Assembly (NCBI RefSeq): GCF_016592155.1
Contig: NZ_AP024237.1
Coordinates: forward strand, 682,001-746,000
Origin: Mycobacterium heckeshornense
GTDB taxonomy: Bacteria; Actinomycetota; Actinomycetes; Mycobacteriales; Mycobacteriaceae
Length of the DNA: 64,000 nt
Direction of reading: 5' to 3'
Of the stretch, positions 34,511-42,850 are shown piece after piece (within the stretch, counting starts at the first letter, position 1; each line of letters opens with the position of its first letter). The notes under the pieces are model-generated. The model was not told where the DNA came from. It saw only the letters and a program-made list of their open reading frames with translations, and searched no databases. A program made the position numbers and the translations under genes.

Positions 34511-35734
34511 ATGACGGAGATCGTCGGGATTGGCACATATCTGCCTCCCTGGAGCAAAGGCGGCCGCCGGGTCAAGGGGCCCGACGAAGACGCGGTGACG
34601 ATGGCGGTGGCAGCCGGGCGGGCCGCTGATCCCACGGGATCGGCCAAGCGTGTGGTTATGGTGTCGCGCGACTTCCCGCTGCTCGAAGGCGACAACGGTG
34701 CGGTGTTGCTGGCCGGACTGTCGTTGCCGGCTGATGTGCCGGTGACCGAGGTGCTTGGCGGTGCACCGGCCGTTCTTGACCAGATCATCGCGGGCGTCGA
34801 CGGCATGCTCGTGGTCGCCGCCGATGACTCGGACACTGCCGTGGGCGCCGCAGCGGTGCTGATCGGCGGATCTGGTGCGACACTTACGGCAGTCGCGCGC
34901 CAAACCAGAAGCCTGCCTATGCAGCTCCGCACCGGTGATGGCCGCCGGCACACCTACACCGACCCTCGGCTGCAGCGCGAGGTCGGCGTCAAGTCCACGC
35001 TGGCGCGACTGGGAGTGACCGGCACCCCGGCCGTTGCGGCGGTGGCCGGTGTGAAGGCGGCGCAGCTCGGTCATCGTTTCGATGTTTCCGCGGCGGTCGA
35101 GGAGCCCGCGACCTCGGCGGCTGCGGTGATCCGCGTGATCGCCGAGGCCATCGACAACGACAAGGCCGGCATGGTGCTTGCGGTCGAGCAGTCGAGCGTT
35201 ACTGCTGCCGAGCTATGCCTCGGCGCACGACCGCCGCGCATTACCCGCGACGAAGCCCCTGCCCGAGAATTACCTGTATTTCGGATCGCCGAAGGCACCG
35301 GGATCCCGATCTCATTGCCGGCGTACGCTCGCGCTTTCGAATCCAAACTTCGTTGGCAGGCAGCGGTTTTCGACCAACAGCCGGGTATCGACGGTTCGCC
35401 GGTGTTCCCGCCGCGGGTCCGCGTGGACTCCGCTGGCGGCCTGGCCACCGACTACCGGCTGGAAGCGCTGCCGCGCACCGGCACGGTCTACACGCAGGCG
35501 ACGGTCCAGTTCCCGGTGCCCGATCTACCCAGCCCGTATTCGCTGGCGGTGGTGCAGCTCGACGACAGTCCGGTGCGCGTGCTGCTCAAAGTCACCGGTG
35601 TGCCGGCCGGCGAGGTCAGCATCGGGGAGTCGGGTTCGGTGGTGTTGCGCAGGATCGCCACCCGCGCCGGCATCCCGGACTACGGTTACGCGTTCTGGCC
35701 GGGTAAGCAACTCCCACAAGGAGCGTCCGCATGA
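34511..35734 (+). CDS. HMG-CoA synthase-like protein fused to OB (DUF35-like) domain
   Basis: 407 residues. The first two thirds follow the thiolase/HMG-CoA synthase fold (MTEIVGIGTYLPPW, DEDAVTMAVAAGR, AVAAVAGVKAAQLG); the rest is an OB domain (TGTVYTQATVQFPVPDL ... LLKVTG) like DUF35 but without zinc-ribbon Cys. The expected nucleophile Cys of the synthase is not found (EVLGGAPAVLDQI at that place). Its stop overlaps the thiolase start (ATGA). I read it as a non-catalytic partner or scaffold of that thiolase; an acyl-transfer role is the alternative. Confidence 0.85.
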   Translation: MTEIVGIGTYLPPWSKGGRRVKGPDEDAVTMAVAAGRAADPTGSAKRVVMVSRDFPLLEGDNGAVLLAGLSLPADVPVTEVLGGAPAVLDQIIAGVDGMLVVAADDSDTAVGAAAVLIGGSGATLTAVARQTRSLPMQLRTGDGRRHTYTDPRLQREVGVKSTLARLGVTGTPAVAAVAGVKAAQLGHRFDVSAAVEEPATSAAAVIRVIAEAIDNDKAGMVLAVEQSSVTAAELCLGARPPRITRDEAPARELPVFRIAEGTGIPISLPAYARAFESKLRWQAAVFDQQPGIDGSPVFPPRVRVDSAGGLATDYRLEALPRTGTVYTQATVQFPVPDLPSPYSLAVVQLDDSPVRVLLKVTGVPAGEVSIGESGSVVLRRIATRAGIPDYGYAFWPGKQLPQGASA

Positions 35735-36891
35735 GAAGAGTTGCCATCGTTGGCGCCGGAATGACGCCGTTCGCCGAGCATTTCGAACTTGGGATCAAGG
35801 ATTTGGTGCCGATGGCATACGCCGAGTGCGTGGCACATGTCGACAAGGGCATCGACAAGTCGGAGATCCAGGCCGCCTGGTTCGGGGAACTGTCCACCAC
35901 CGACGGCTTCCCGTCGGGCATCCTGGCCGACACCCTTGATCTCGTCGACATCCCCGTCACCCGCATCGAGAATGCCTGCGCCACCGGCAATGACGCGATC
36001 CGCAACGGAACAATAGCCGTCGCGTCGGGGCTGTATGACGTGGTGCTCGTGGTCGGCGCGGACAAGGTGCGCGAGACCGCGACCGATACCACGTTCTGGG
36101 AATGGGCGGCGTTTACCCGCGATAGCGCGTGGGATTATCCGCTGGGTCTGGTGGCCCCGGCCAACTTTGCGCTACATGTTAACCGCTACCTGCACGAATC
36201 GCCGGCCACCAAAGAGCACATGGCGATGGTGGCCGTCAAGAACCATTACCACGCGCTGAAGAACCCCAAAGCCCAACTACGTTACGAGATCACCGTCGAG
36301 CAGGTGCTGGCCGCGCCGATCGTGGTCGACCCGTTCGGGTTGTATGACTGCACGCCGCAAAGCGACGGCGCCGCGGCGGTGATCCTGGCCGCCGAAGACG
36401 TGGTCGATCGCTACACCGATCGGCCAGTGTGGGTGCGCGGCGTGGGGATTGGCATGGATCGGGTGATGCACCAGCACAAGGCGGACATGACCACCTTTCC
36501 GCCGACGGTACGCGCCGCCAAGGCCGCGATGACCATGGCCGGGGTGACCCCGCATGACGTCGACGTCGCCGAGGTCCACGACTGTTTCACCGGCGTCGAG
36601 CTGATCAGCTACGAAGACCTCGGCTTCGCCAGCCGGTTCGAGGCGTACAAACTGGTCGAGGCCGGCGAGACCTACGTCGGCGGCTCCATCCCGGTCAACC
36701 CGAGCGGAGGGCTGAAGGCCAAGGGACATCCGCCCGGAGCCACCGGGGTGGCGCAGTGCTATGAACTGTTCAACCAGCTTCGCGGCGAGGCCGAGAACCA
36801 GGTTGACGGCGCGCGAATAGCTTTGGCGCACAATGTCGGCGGTCCCACCGCGGTGTCGGCCGTGACCATTCTCTCGATTGACAAAGACTGA
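35731..36891 (+). CDS. SCP2-type thiolase
   Basis: 386-residue thiolase. Catalytic Cys83 in NACATGN, His283 in EVHDCFTG, His333 in GHPPGATG and AHNVGGP at 367-372 are all present, so it should cleave beta-ketoacyl-CoA. Preceded by an OB-domain partner and followed by an enoyl-CoA hydratase, completing the beta-oxidation set of this divergent locus. Confidence 0.92.
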   Translation: MRRVAIVGAGMTPFAEHFELGIKDLVPMAYAECVAHVDKGIDKSEIQAAWFGELSTTDGFPSGILADTLDLVDIPVTRIENACATGNDAIRNGTIAVASGLYDVVLVVGADKVRETATDTTFWEWAAFTRDSAWDYPLGLVAPANFALHVNRYLHESPATKEHMAMVAVKNHYHALKNPKAQLRYEITVEQVLAAPIVVDPFGLYDCTPQSDGAAAVILAAEDVVDRYTDRPVWVRGVGIGMDRVMHQHKADMTTFPPTVRAAKAAMTMAGVTPHDVDVAEVHDCFTGVELISYEDLGFASRFEAYKLVEAGETYVGGSIPVNPSGGLKAKGHPPGATGVAQCYELFNQLRGEAENQVDGARIALAHNVGGPTAVSAVTILSIDKD

Positions 36892-36901
36892 CGGGAGCCT
36901 G

Positions 36902-37711
36902 ATGACCACGTCACAAGTTGCGACCCTGCCCGGTTACGAGGCCTTTGCCCCTTCGCTATTGGTCGAAAAGATCGGCGCGGTGCACGTGGTCAGCATCAAC
37001 CGGCCGGAAGCGTTCAACGCCGTCGACGAAGCGGTGCACAAGGCGATGACCGGCATTTGGCGGGTGCTGCTCAACGATGACGATGTCCGGGCTGTGGTGA
37101 CAACCGGTGTCGGCAAGGCATTCTCGGCAGGCGGGGACATGGTGATGTTCGGCCGGCTGATTGAAAACGCCGAGGCGCGGGCCGAACAGATCGCCGATGC
37201 GCGCACGGTTTTCACCGAGTTGATCAACTTCGGCAAGCCGCTGGTGTCTGCGGTCAACGGGCCCGCGGTCGGACTGGGTTGCTCGATCGCGCTGCTGTCG
37301 GATCTGTTGGTGATGGGGGAGAGCAGCTATCTCGCCGATCCGCACGTCGCTGTCGGGCTGACGGCGGGCGACGGTGGCGCAGCGATGCTGCCGCTGCTGA
37401 TCGGCATGATGAAGGCCAAGGAGTATGTGCTGCTCGGCGACAAGATCACCGCGCCGATCGCCAAGGAATTGAACCTCGTCACCCGGGTGGTCGCCGATGA
37501 CAAGGTGCTGGAGGAGGCGCTGGGCCTGGGTGAGCGGCTCGCTGCCCTGCCCGCGCAGGCGGTGCGGTCCTCCAAGATCGCGCTGAACATGCACCTGAGC
37601 CGCGCGGCGCTGGGAGTCCTGGAGTACGCCTTGGCCGCGGAGTACACGTCGTTCTCGACCCAGGAATTCAAGGACCGGGTGGCAGCCTTTCGGGCGCGTG
37701 CCAACAAATAA
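36902..37711 (+). CDS. Enoyl-CoA hydratase/isomerase family protein
   Basis: 269-residue crotonase-fold protein with GVGKAFSAGGDM and NGPAVGLGCSIALLSDL oxyanion segments. The usual catalytic Glu position (PEV) reads DPH148V and the loop ends AGDGG, a variant known among actinobacterial crotonases, so the reaction may be isomerisation or hydrolysis instead of hydration. ATG 36902 follows GGGAG, 10 bases after the thiolase stop; last gene of the operon and convergent with a thioesterase. Confidence 0.87.
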   Translation: MTTSQVATLPGYEAFAPSLLVEKIGAVHVVSINRPEAFNAVDEAVHKAMTGIWRVLLNDDDVRAVVTTGVGKAFSAGGDMVMFGRLIENAEARAEQIADARTVFTELINFGKPLVSAVNGPAVGLGCSIALLSDLLVMGESSYLADPHVAVGLTAGDGGAAMLPLLIGMMKAKEYVLLGDKITAPIAKELNLVTRVVADDKVLEEALGLGERLAALPAQAVRSSKIALNMHLSRAALGVLEYALAAEYTSFSTQEFKDRVAAFRARANK

Positions 37712-37727
37712 GTCCAACAACTGGCGC

Positions 37728-38594
37728 TCAGCGGTAGGCGGTGACGCGTGCCGCGACCGCGACCCTGCCATCGTCCCCGAGGGCCACGGCGTCGGCGACC
37801 GCGGTGCCCCGGCCGATCCGCAGCGGTGTGGCTTCGTAGCGGGAGCGCTCCCCGGCGTAGAAGGGGCGCAGGAAATTCACCCGCACCGAGGCGGTGCGCA
37901 TCGGTGGGCCGCCGCGGCTGTTGGTGGCTGCCGACGCCGCCAGCTCCAGGCCGGCCGAGGCGACTCCGCCGTTGATGACGCCGATCGCGTTGTTCAGGAT
38001 CGGATCGACGCCTTGCGACAGCACCCGCGTACCGTCTGTCGTCGGCTTGATGGTCACGGCCATCAGCTCGGCCAGCGGGGTGTGGGCGGTTTTGACCAAA
38101 CTGTCGGCCGGGCCCTCTAAGGTCACGTCGTCGGTCGGGATGAAATATGACCGCACCGTGGCCCCCCCTATCACCACGTCGCCGCAGGTGAGCGTGCAGA
38201 ACGACAATGAACTGGAGCCTCTGGGGCCCAGCGGGCGCCCGGTTGCCGTCACCGGCACGTCCGGATCGGCCGTTGCAAGCTCGCTGCCTTCGGGGCTGAG
38301 TTCCAGCGCCAACTCGCTAGACACAGTCCATTCGTCGATCTCTCGTCGGAAGTGGTTGACCAGGCCGCTGACAGCATCAACCAGGATGGCTAGCGGCCCG
38401 ATCGTCGGCAGGCCGGTGAACGGGTTGCGCATCCCGGCGATCGGCATCGACATGGTGGCCGTGGCACCGGCGACGTCGGCGTCCACAACGTCGATAGCGA
38501 ACCGCCGCAGCAGCGTGTCGGGTGTTTCGATGTCGGGCTGGGGGGCCCAGTGGTGTTCGGGCCGAGCGCTCATCGCGCGACCGGATGCCGTCAT
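37728..38594 (-). CDS. Acyl-CoA thioesterase, double hotdog
   Basis: 288 residues with two hotdog halves: about 35-145 (MRNPFTGLPTIGPLAILVDAVSG) and about 165-285 (GVINGGVASAGLELAA, RVNFLRPFYAGERSRYEAT). Likely releases CoA from an acyl-CoA. ATG 38594 overlaps the stop of the GntR gene (ATGA), so it is under the same promoter as the regulator. Confidence 0.85.
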   Translation of the reverse strand: MTASGRAMSARPEHHWAPQPDIETPDTLLRRFAIDVVDADVAGATATMSMPIAGMRNPFTGLPTIGPLAILVDAVSGLVNHFRREIDEWTVSSELALELSPEGSELATADPDVPVTATGRPLGPRGSSSLSFCTLTCGDVVIGGATVRSYFIPTDDVTLEGPADSLVKTAHTPLAELMAVTIKPTTDGTRVLSQGVDPILNNAIGVINGGVASAGLELAASAATNSRGGPPMRTASVRVNFLRPFYAGERSRYEATPLRIGRGTAVADAVALGDDGRVAVAARVTAYR

Positions 38595-39376
38595 TCCAGC
38601 AGGTCGACGACCGTCGACAACTCGGCGCCAGTGAACAAAAACTCCTCGGCTTTTCGCAGATGTCGGCTCCACAGCTCGCCGGCGCGCTCGGCCTCGCCGG
38701 CCTTGATCATGTCCACGATCATCCGGTGGGTTTTGGCCGACTTCCGCGCCGCCTGCTCGGCGCGGGCGCCGGTGGTCGGCTGCAGTGATCGGTTGGCCTT
38801 CTCGATGATGTGGTGCAGCATCTCGTTGATCATCTGCAGTGTCTTGTTCTCCGAGAGCCGGGAGATAGCGGCGTGGAAGTCGGTTAGTTGGTCGACGGCT
38901 TCGGTGCCCGGCTCAAGCTGGCTTTCGGCCTCGACGATCTCCTCGAGCTCGGCGATCACGGCAGGGTTCCGCTTCGTGGCAAGCTGCACGACCACGGGCA
39001 CTTCGATGGTCACCCGGGCGTCGTAGACGTCCTTTAATGTGACGCCCTCGTACTCGAGGATCAGGCCGGCGTAGCGGGCCAGCGTCTGGCGCCGCGGGCG
39101 GGTGACTCGCGCACCACCGCGCACCCCGCGCTCGACGTTGATCAGTGATTCGGACTCCAGTACCCGAAACGCTTCCCGTAGCGTGGGCCGGGAGACGCCG
39201 AACCGCTCCATCAGCTCGGATTCCGGTGGCAGCATGGTGCCTTCGGCGAGTTCGCCGCGGACCATCATGCGGCGCAGCACGGTGGCCACCCGTTCGGCCA
39301 TCTTCGGTTCCCGAAGGCTGTTGACCTCCACGTTGCCGCTCCTTCCGCTGGCGATTGCGCCGAAAGTGCGATTCAT
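38591..39376 (-). CDS. GntR family regulator, FadR/FCD type
   Basis: 261 residues; winged helix about 26-92 (FGVSRPTLREAFRVLESESLINVERG) and FCD ligand domain about 105-245 with FHAAISRLSENKTLQ. Begins directly next to two half-sites CAGTTAA (39377-39399), so autoregulation is likely. It lies after three acyl-CoA dehydrogenase genes and before a thioesterase on the same strand, consistent with sensing an acyl-CoA. Confidence 0.9.
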   Translation of the reverse strand: MNRTFGAIASGRSGNVEVNSLREPKMAERVATVLRRMMVRGELAEGTMLPPESELMERFGVSRPTLREAFRVLESESLINVERGVRGGARVTRPRRQTLARYAGLILEYEGVTLKDVYDARVTIEVPVVVQLATKRNPAVIAELEEIVEAESQLEPGTEAVDQLTDFHAAISRLSENKTLQMINEMLHHIIEKANRSLQPTTGARAEQAARKSAKTHRMIVDMIKAGEAERAGELWSRHLRKAEEFLFTGAELSTVVDLLE

Positions 39377-39399
39377 TTAACTGTCTTCCAGGTTAACTG
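39377..39399. promoter_or_regulatory. Repeated TTAACTG half-sites, likely GntR operator
   Basis: TTAACTG at 39377-39383 and 39393-39399, 16 bases apart on the same helix face, right before the GntR start codon. The half-site CAGTTA matches the palindrome before the first GntR gene (10224-10237); CAGTTAAAT also occurs at 26002-26010. Confidence 0.55.
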
Positions 39400-39426
39400 A
39401 CGCGTGGGTAACACCTCGCATCATGG

Positions 39427-40569
39427 TCAGTACCCCATTGCCCGGCCCATCAGGTCCTTCATGATTTCGGTGGTGCCGGCGTATAACCGCTGCACCCGCG
39501 AGTCGCGCCACAGCCGGGCCACCTCGTACTCGTTGATGTAGCCGTAACCGCCGTGCATCTGCAGGCATCGGTCGACGATCTCCCACTGGATCTCCGAGGT
39601 CCACCATTTCAGCCCCGCGGCATCCTCGTCGGTGAGCGTGCCGTCATTGGCGGATAGCACGCACTGGTCCAGGTAGGTCTGGGCAACATCGAGCTTGGTC
39701 TGCATCTCGGCGATGAAGTGCCGGTTGACCTGGAACTTGCCGATCGGCTGACCGAACGCGGTGCGTTCACGTGCGTAGGCCTTGGTCAATTCGAGCGCCC
39801 TGCGCGCCGCCGGGACGGCGTAACAGGCCACCCCCAACCGTTCGGTCGCCAGGTGTGAGACCAGATGGTAGAAGCCGCGATTGAGCTCGCCGACAAGGTT
39901 TTCTTTCGGTACTCGGACGTTGTCGAAGAACAATTCGGCGGTGTCGGCGGAGTGCTGACCGATCTTGTCGAGCTTGCGGCCACGGGTGAAGCCGGGCATG
40001 CCTTCTTCGATCATCAGCAGGCTGATTCCTCTGTGCCCCGCAGCGGGATCGGTCTTGACCGCGGTCAGCACCAGCGTGGACAGCAGACCGTTGCTGATGA
40101 ACGTCTTCTGACCGTTGACCACCCAATGGTCGCCTTCGTCGCGGGCGGTGGTTTTAATGCCTGCCAGGTCTGAGCCGGCGGCCGGCTCAGACATCGCGAT
40201 CGAGCCGATGTGCTCTCCGGCAATGAATTTGGGCAGCCAGCGTTGCTTCTGTTCCTCGGTGGTCAAGTCGTTGAGGTAGGGCACCAGGATGTCGTTCGCC
40301 ACGCCGAACCCAAGGCCGACTGAGCCGGTGGCGAAGAATTCCTCGGCCATGATCTGGTTAAACCGGTAGTCGGTGACGCCGAGGCCGCCGTATTTCTCCG
40401 GCAGCGCCCACCCAATCAACCCGTGCTCGCCCGCAGCGCGCCAGGCTTCGCGGCTGACCTTGCCATCGCGCTCCCATTTTTCGACATACGGGGCACATTC
40501 GCGCTCGAAGTATTCCCGCGCAGTTGCCCGGAAGTCCTCGTGGACCTGTTCAAAGATGTTGCGGCGCAA
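39427..40569 (-). CDS. Acyl-CoA dehydrogenase (full-length, FadE type)
   Basis: 380-residue acyl-CoA dehydrogenase. Substrate/FAD text IAMSEPAAGSDLAGIKT and TFISNGL; catalytic Glu is most likely in HLATERLGV (isovaleryl/long-chain type) since the MCAD site reads YAGT. RTAFGQPIGKFQ and LQMHGGYGYINEYEVARLWRDSRV are complete, so it can work as a homotetramer. It ends 50 bases before the GntR gene. Confidence 0.92.
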   Translation of the reverse strand: MRRNIFEQVHEDFRATAREYFERECAPYVEKWERDGKVSREAWRAAGEHGLIGWALPEKYGGLGVTDYRFNQIMAEEFFATGSVGLGFGVANDILVPYLNDLTTEEQKQRWLPKFIAGEHIGSIAMSEPAAGSDLAGIKTTARDEGDHWVVNGQKTFISNGLLSTLVLTAVKTDPAAGHRGISLLMIEEGMPGFTRGRKLDKIGQHSADTAELFFDNVRVPKENLVGELNRGFYHLVSHLATERLGVACYAVPAARRALELTKAYARERTAFGQPIGKFQVNRHFIAEMQTKLDVAQTYLDQCVLSANDGTLTDEDAAGLKWWTSEIQWEIVDRCLQMHGGYGYINEYEVARLWRDSRVQRLYAGTTEIMKDLMGRAMGY

Positions 40570-40587
40570 AACAATCCTCCAGTCTGG

Positions 40588-41562
40588 TTAGCCCAAGTCG
40601 ATGATGGCGGGTAGCGCACGACCGGGGGAGTAGGTCTCGAAGAGCCGGTCAGCCAGCAGCGCCTCGAGCTGTTGGTAGGACCCACACAGTGCATCGATCT
40701 GAAACCCGCGGGCCACGCACCGGTGCAGTTCATGCTCGGCGGTCAGCCCGATGGCGCCGCACACCTGAAGCGCGGCGTCGGCCACCTCCCGATGCGCCCG
40801 TCCGGCGGCCGCCTTGGCGGTCTGAGCCGACATCCGCCCCCCGTAGCGCCAGGTCTCACCCAGCAGCGCCCGGGCGCCCTCCAGGGTGGCCGCAGCGTCG
40901 GCCAGCGCGTGTCGCGGCGACTGGAACGAGCCGATCGGCATCCCGAACTGGACGCGGCCGCTGATGTGGTCCACCGCGATCCGCAACGCCCGGTCGGCCA
41001 CCGCGACCAACTCGGTGGCCAGTGCACGGTGCGCCGCCGAGATTGCCCGGTTCCATTCGGTGGATGCCTCGATCAGCTCGCCGTCGAGCGCACCTGACAC
41101 GTGCGACCAGCACACCGAGGCGTCGAAAGTGTTCAGTCGCTGAGAGGTCAGCCGGTCCGCGTCGACGACGCCCACCGATACCGTTCCCATAGCACCCGAT
41201 ACCGGCACCACCATGCGGCCCCGTGGACATCCCACGACGATGCCGGTCACCTGGTCCTCGGCTGAGCCGGGAGTACAGCCATCGGCGAGGTTGGGCAGCA
41301 CGATTCCGTCAGCCGGTTCGTCGAGCAGCGCGGTCAATTCGGCCAGCATGACTCGATCCAGACAGTCGGTGTGGGCTAATGTGCGGCCCTGGGCGCGAAA
41401 CAACAGTTCACACGACTCAACGGGGTATTCGGCCTCGATGTCCGACCAGCCCAGCTCAGCCAGGCGCGGCCCGATGGCGACGTGGTCTGATTTGTCGGCC
41501 AGCTCCTCGAAGAGCCGAAACACCGCTTCCTCGATCATCGGCCAGGATTCGTCGACACTCAC
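40588..41562 (-). CDS. Acyl-CoA dehydrogenase-like subunit (no catalytic Glu)
   Basis: 324-residue partner-type acyl-CoA dehydrogenase, short and lacking the base: the helix reads ASTEWNRAISAAHRALATE before RVQFGMPIGSFQSPRHA; the N-terminal half is diverged. GTG 41562 overlaps the stop of the larger dehydrogenase (GTGA). Probably one half of an alpha2beta2 heteromer with that gene. Followed after 18 bases by another acyl-CoA dehydrogenase. Confidence 0.85.
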   Translation of the reverse strand: MSVDESWPMIEEAVFRLFEELADKSDHVAIGPRLAELGWSDIEAEYPVESCELLFRAQGRTLAHTDCLDRVMLAELTALLDEPADGIVLPNLADGCTPGSAEDQVTGIVVGCPRGRMVVPVSGAMGTVSVGVVDADRLTSQRLNTFDASVCWSHVSGALDGELIEASTEWNRAISAAHRALATELVAVADRALRIAVDHISGRVQFGMPIGSFQSPRHALADAAATLEGARALLGETWRYGGRMSAQTAKAAAGRAHREVADAALQVCGAIGLTAEHELHRCVARGFQIDALCGSYQQLEALLADRLFETYSPGRALPAIIDLG

Positions 41563-42764
41563 CGCTTCTCCTTCGGCAGGCCCAGGATGTGGTCGGCGAT
41601 GATGCCGCGCTGGATCTCGGCGGTGCCGCCCATGATCGTCGCCGCGCGCGAATACCACCATTCGGCCCGCGCGGTGTCGAGTTCGTCGCGGCTCGACGAA
41701 ACCTGCCCGTCGCAGCTACCGGCGATCATCCATTGCCGCTGCACATCGAGGATGAGGTCGTTGACCGCCTTCTCTGCCTTGCCGAACAGCAGCTTGTCGA
41801 CGCTGCTGGCCGGCCCCACGGTGTCGCCGCGCGCGAGCGCGCGGACAGTGGTCGCGGTGCGCGCCTGTGCGGCCACGACGTCGATGTACACGCGGGCAAA
41901 GCGCTCGCGGGCGCCGGCCGAGGCGCCGCGGGTGGCCATGTCAGCGCGCAGCCTGCCCAGCTCGGTCAGCACCTTGTTAAGCACCGCGTAGCCGTACATG
42001 CCGCGTTCGAATTGCATCAAGTGCATCGTCACGGCCCAGCCGCCGTCGATGTCGCCGATTACTCGGTCCCGGGGCACCCGCACATCGTCGAAGAAGACTT
42101 CTGCGAGCTCACGTCGGCCGCTCGCCAACGCGATTGGGCGGACGGTGACCCCGGGGCTGTCCACATCGACCATGAACATCGTCAGGCCGCGGTGGCGGCT
42201 CTCCAGTGCGCCGGTGCGGGCGAGCACTAGCAGCCTGGTGGCCGTCGGTCCCTGGCTGGTCCAAATCTTGGTGCCGTTGATGACAAAACCGGCACCACCG
42301 TCGGCGACCGCCCGGGTGCGCAACGACGCCAGGTCGCTGCCCGACTCCGGTTCGGAGAACCCCTGGGCCCACCACTCCGAACCCCTCAGATACGCCGGCA
42401 GGTGCCGTTCGGCCAGCTCCGGCGCGAACTCCAGCAGCACCGGGCCCAGCACTTCCAGCGTCCAGTGCTGTGCGGGGATGGGCAGCATCGCGTGGCCGAG
42501 TTCCTCGTAGTAGACGGCCCGGTGAATCTCGTTGCCGCCCAGGCCGCCGGCCTGCTCGGGCCAGCCGAACCGGTTCCAGCCGGCGTCATAGAGTCGAGCC
42601 ATCACCCGGGCGTCGTGGGCCAGGCCGTCTTCGGTGCTGCTGAAAAAAGCCTTTCGCCAATCGTCCGCCCAATCCAGACCGGCTAGATAGCGTCGGAAGT
42701 CTTGCCGATACAGCGCGACATCCCCGACGTAGTCACGCCGGCGTTCGGTCACCGCGGACGACAA
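41559..42764 (-). CDS. Acyl-CoA dehydrogenase, catalytic subunit
   Basis: 401-residue acyl-CoA dehydrogenase: FSEPESGSDLASLRT, KIWTSQGPTATRLL, base Glu in LMQFERGMYG, C-terminal TIMGGTAEIQRGIIADHILGLPKE. I place the start at TTG 42764, with GGAGG five bases before it; GTG 42752 is the alternative. A longer frame runs into the divergent promoter and is not protein-like. Probably forms a heteromer with the 324-residue subunit behind it. Confidence 0.88.
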   Translation of the reverse strand: MSSAVTERRRDYVGDVALYRQDFRRYLAGLDWADDWRKAFFSSTEDGLAHDARVMARLYDAGWNRFGWPEQAGGLGGNEIHRAVYYEELGHAMLPIPAQHWTLEVLGPVLLEFAPELAERHLPAYLRGSEWWAQGFSEPESGSDLASLRTRAVADGGAGFVINGTKIWTSQGPTATRLLVLARTGALESRHRGLTMFMVDVDSPGVTVRPIALASGRRELAEVFFDDVRVPRDRVIGDIDGGWAVTMHLMQFERGMYGYAVLNKVLTELGRLRADMATRGASAGARERFARVYIDVVAAQARTATTVRALARGDTVGPASSVDKLLFGKAEKAVNDLILDVQRQWMIAGSCDGQVSSSRDELDTARAEWWYSRAATIMGGTAEIQRGIIADHILGLPKEKR

Positions 42765-42795
42765 GGTAACCTCCGGATAATCCGATAAACAATTA

Positions 42796-42802
42796 GCTAT
42801 AA
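42796..42802. promoter_or_regulatory. AT-rich element in divergent promoter (GCTATAA)
   Basis: The 86-base gap between the dehydrogenase operon and the aldehyde dehydrogenase operon holds GATAAAC-AATTAGCTATAAGC; GCTATAA matches the left half of the inverted repeat at 34449-34464. Possible weaker site of the same regulator. Confidence 0.4.
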
Positions 42803-42850
42803 GCAGTAGACTAGACCACATCCCGTGTTCGCAAGCGAGAGGTTGGGCCA

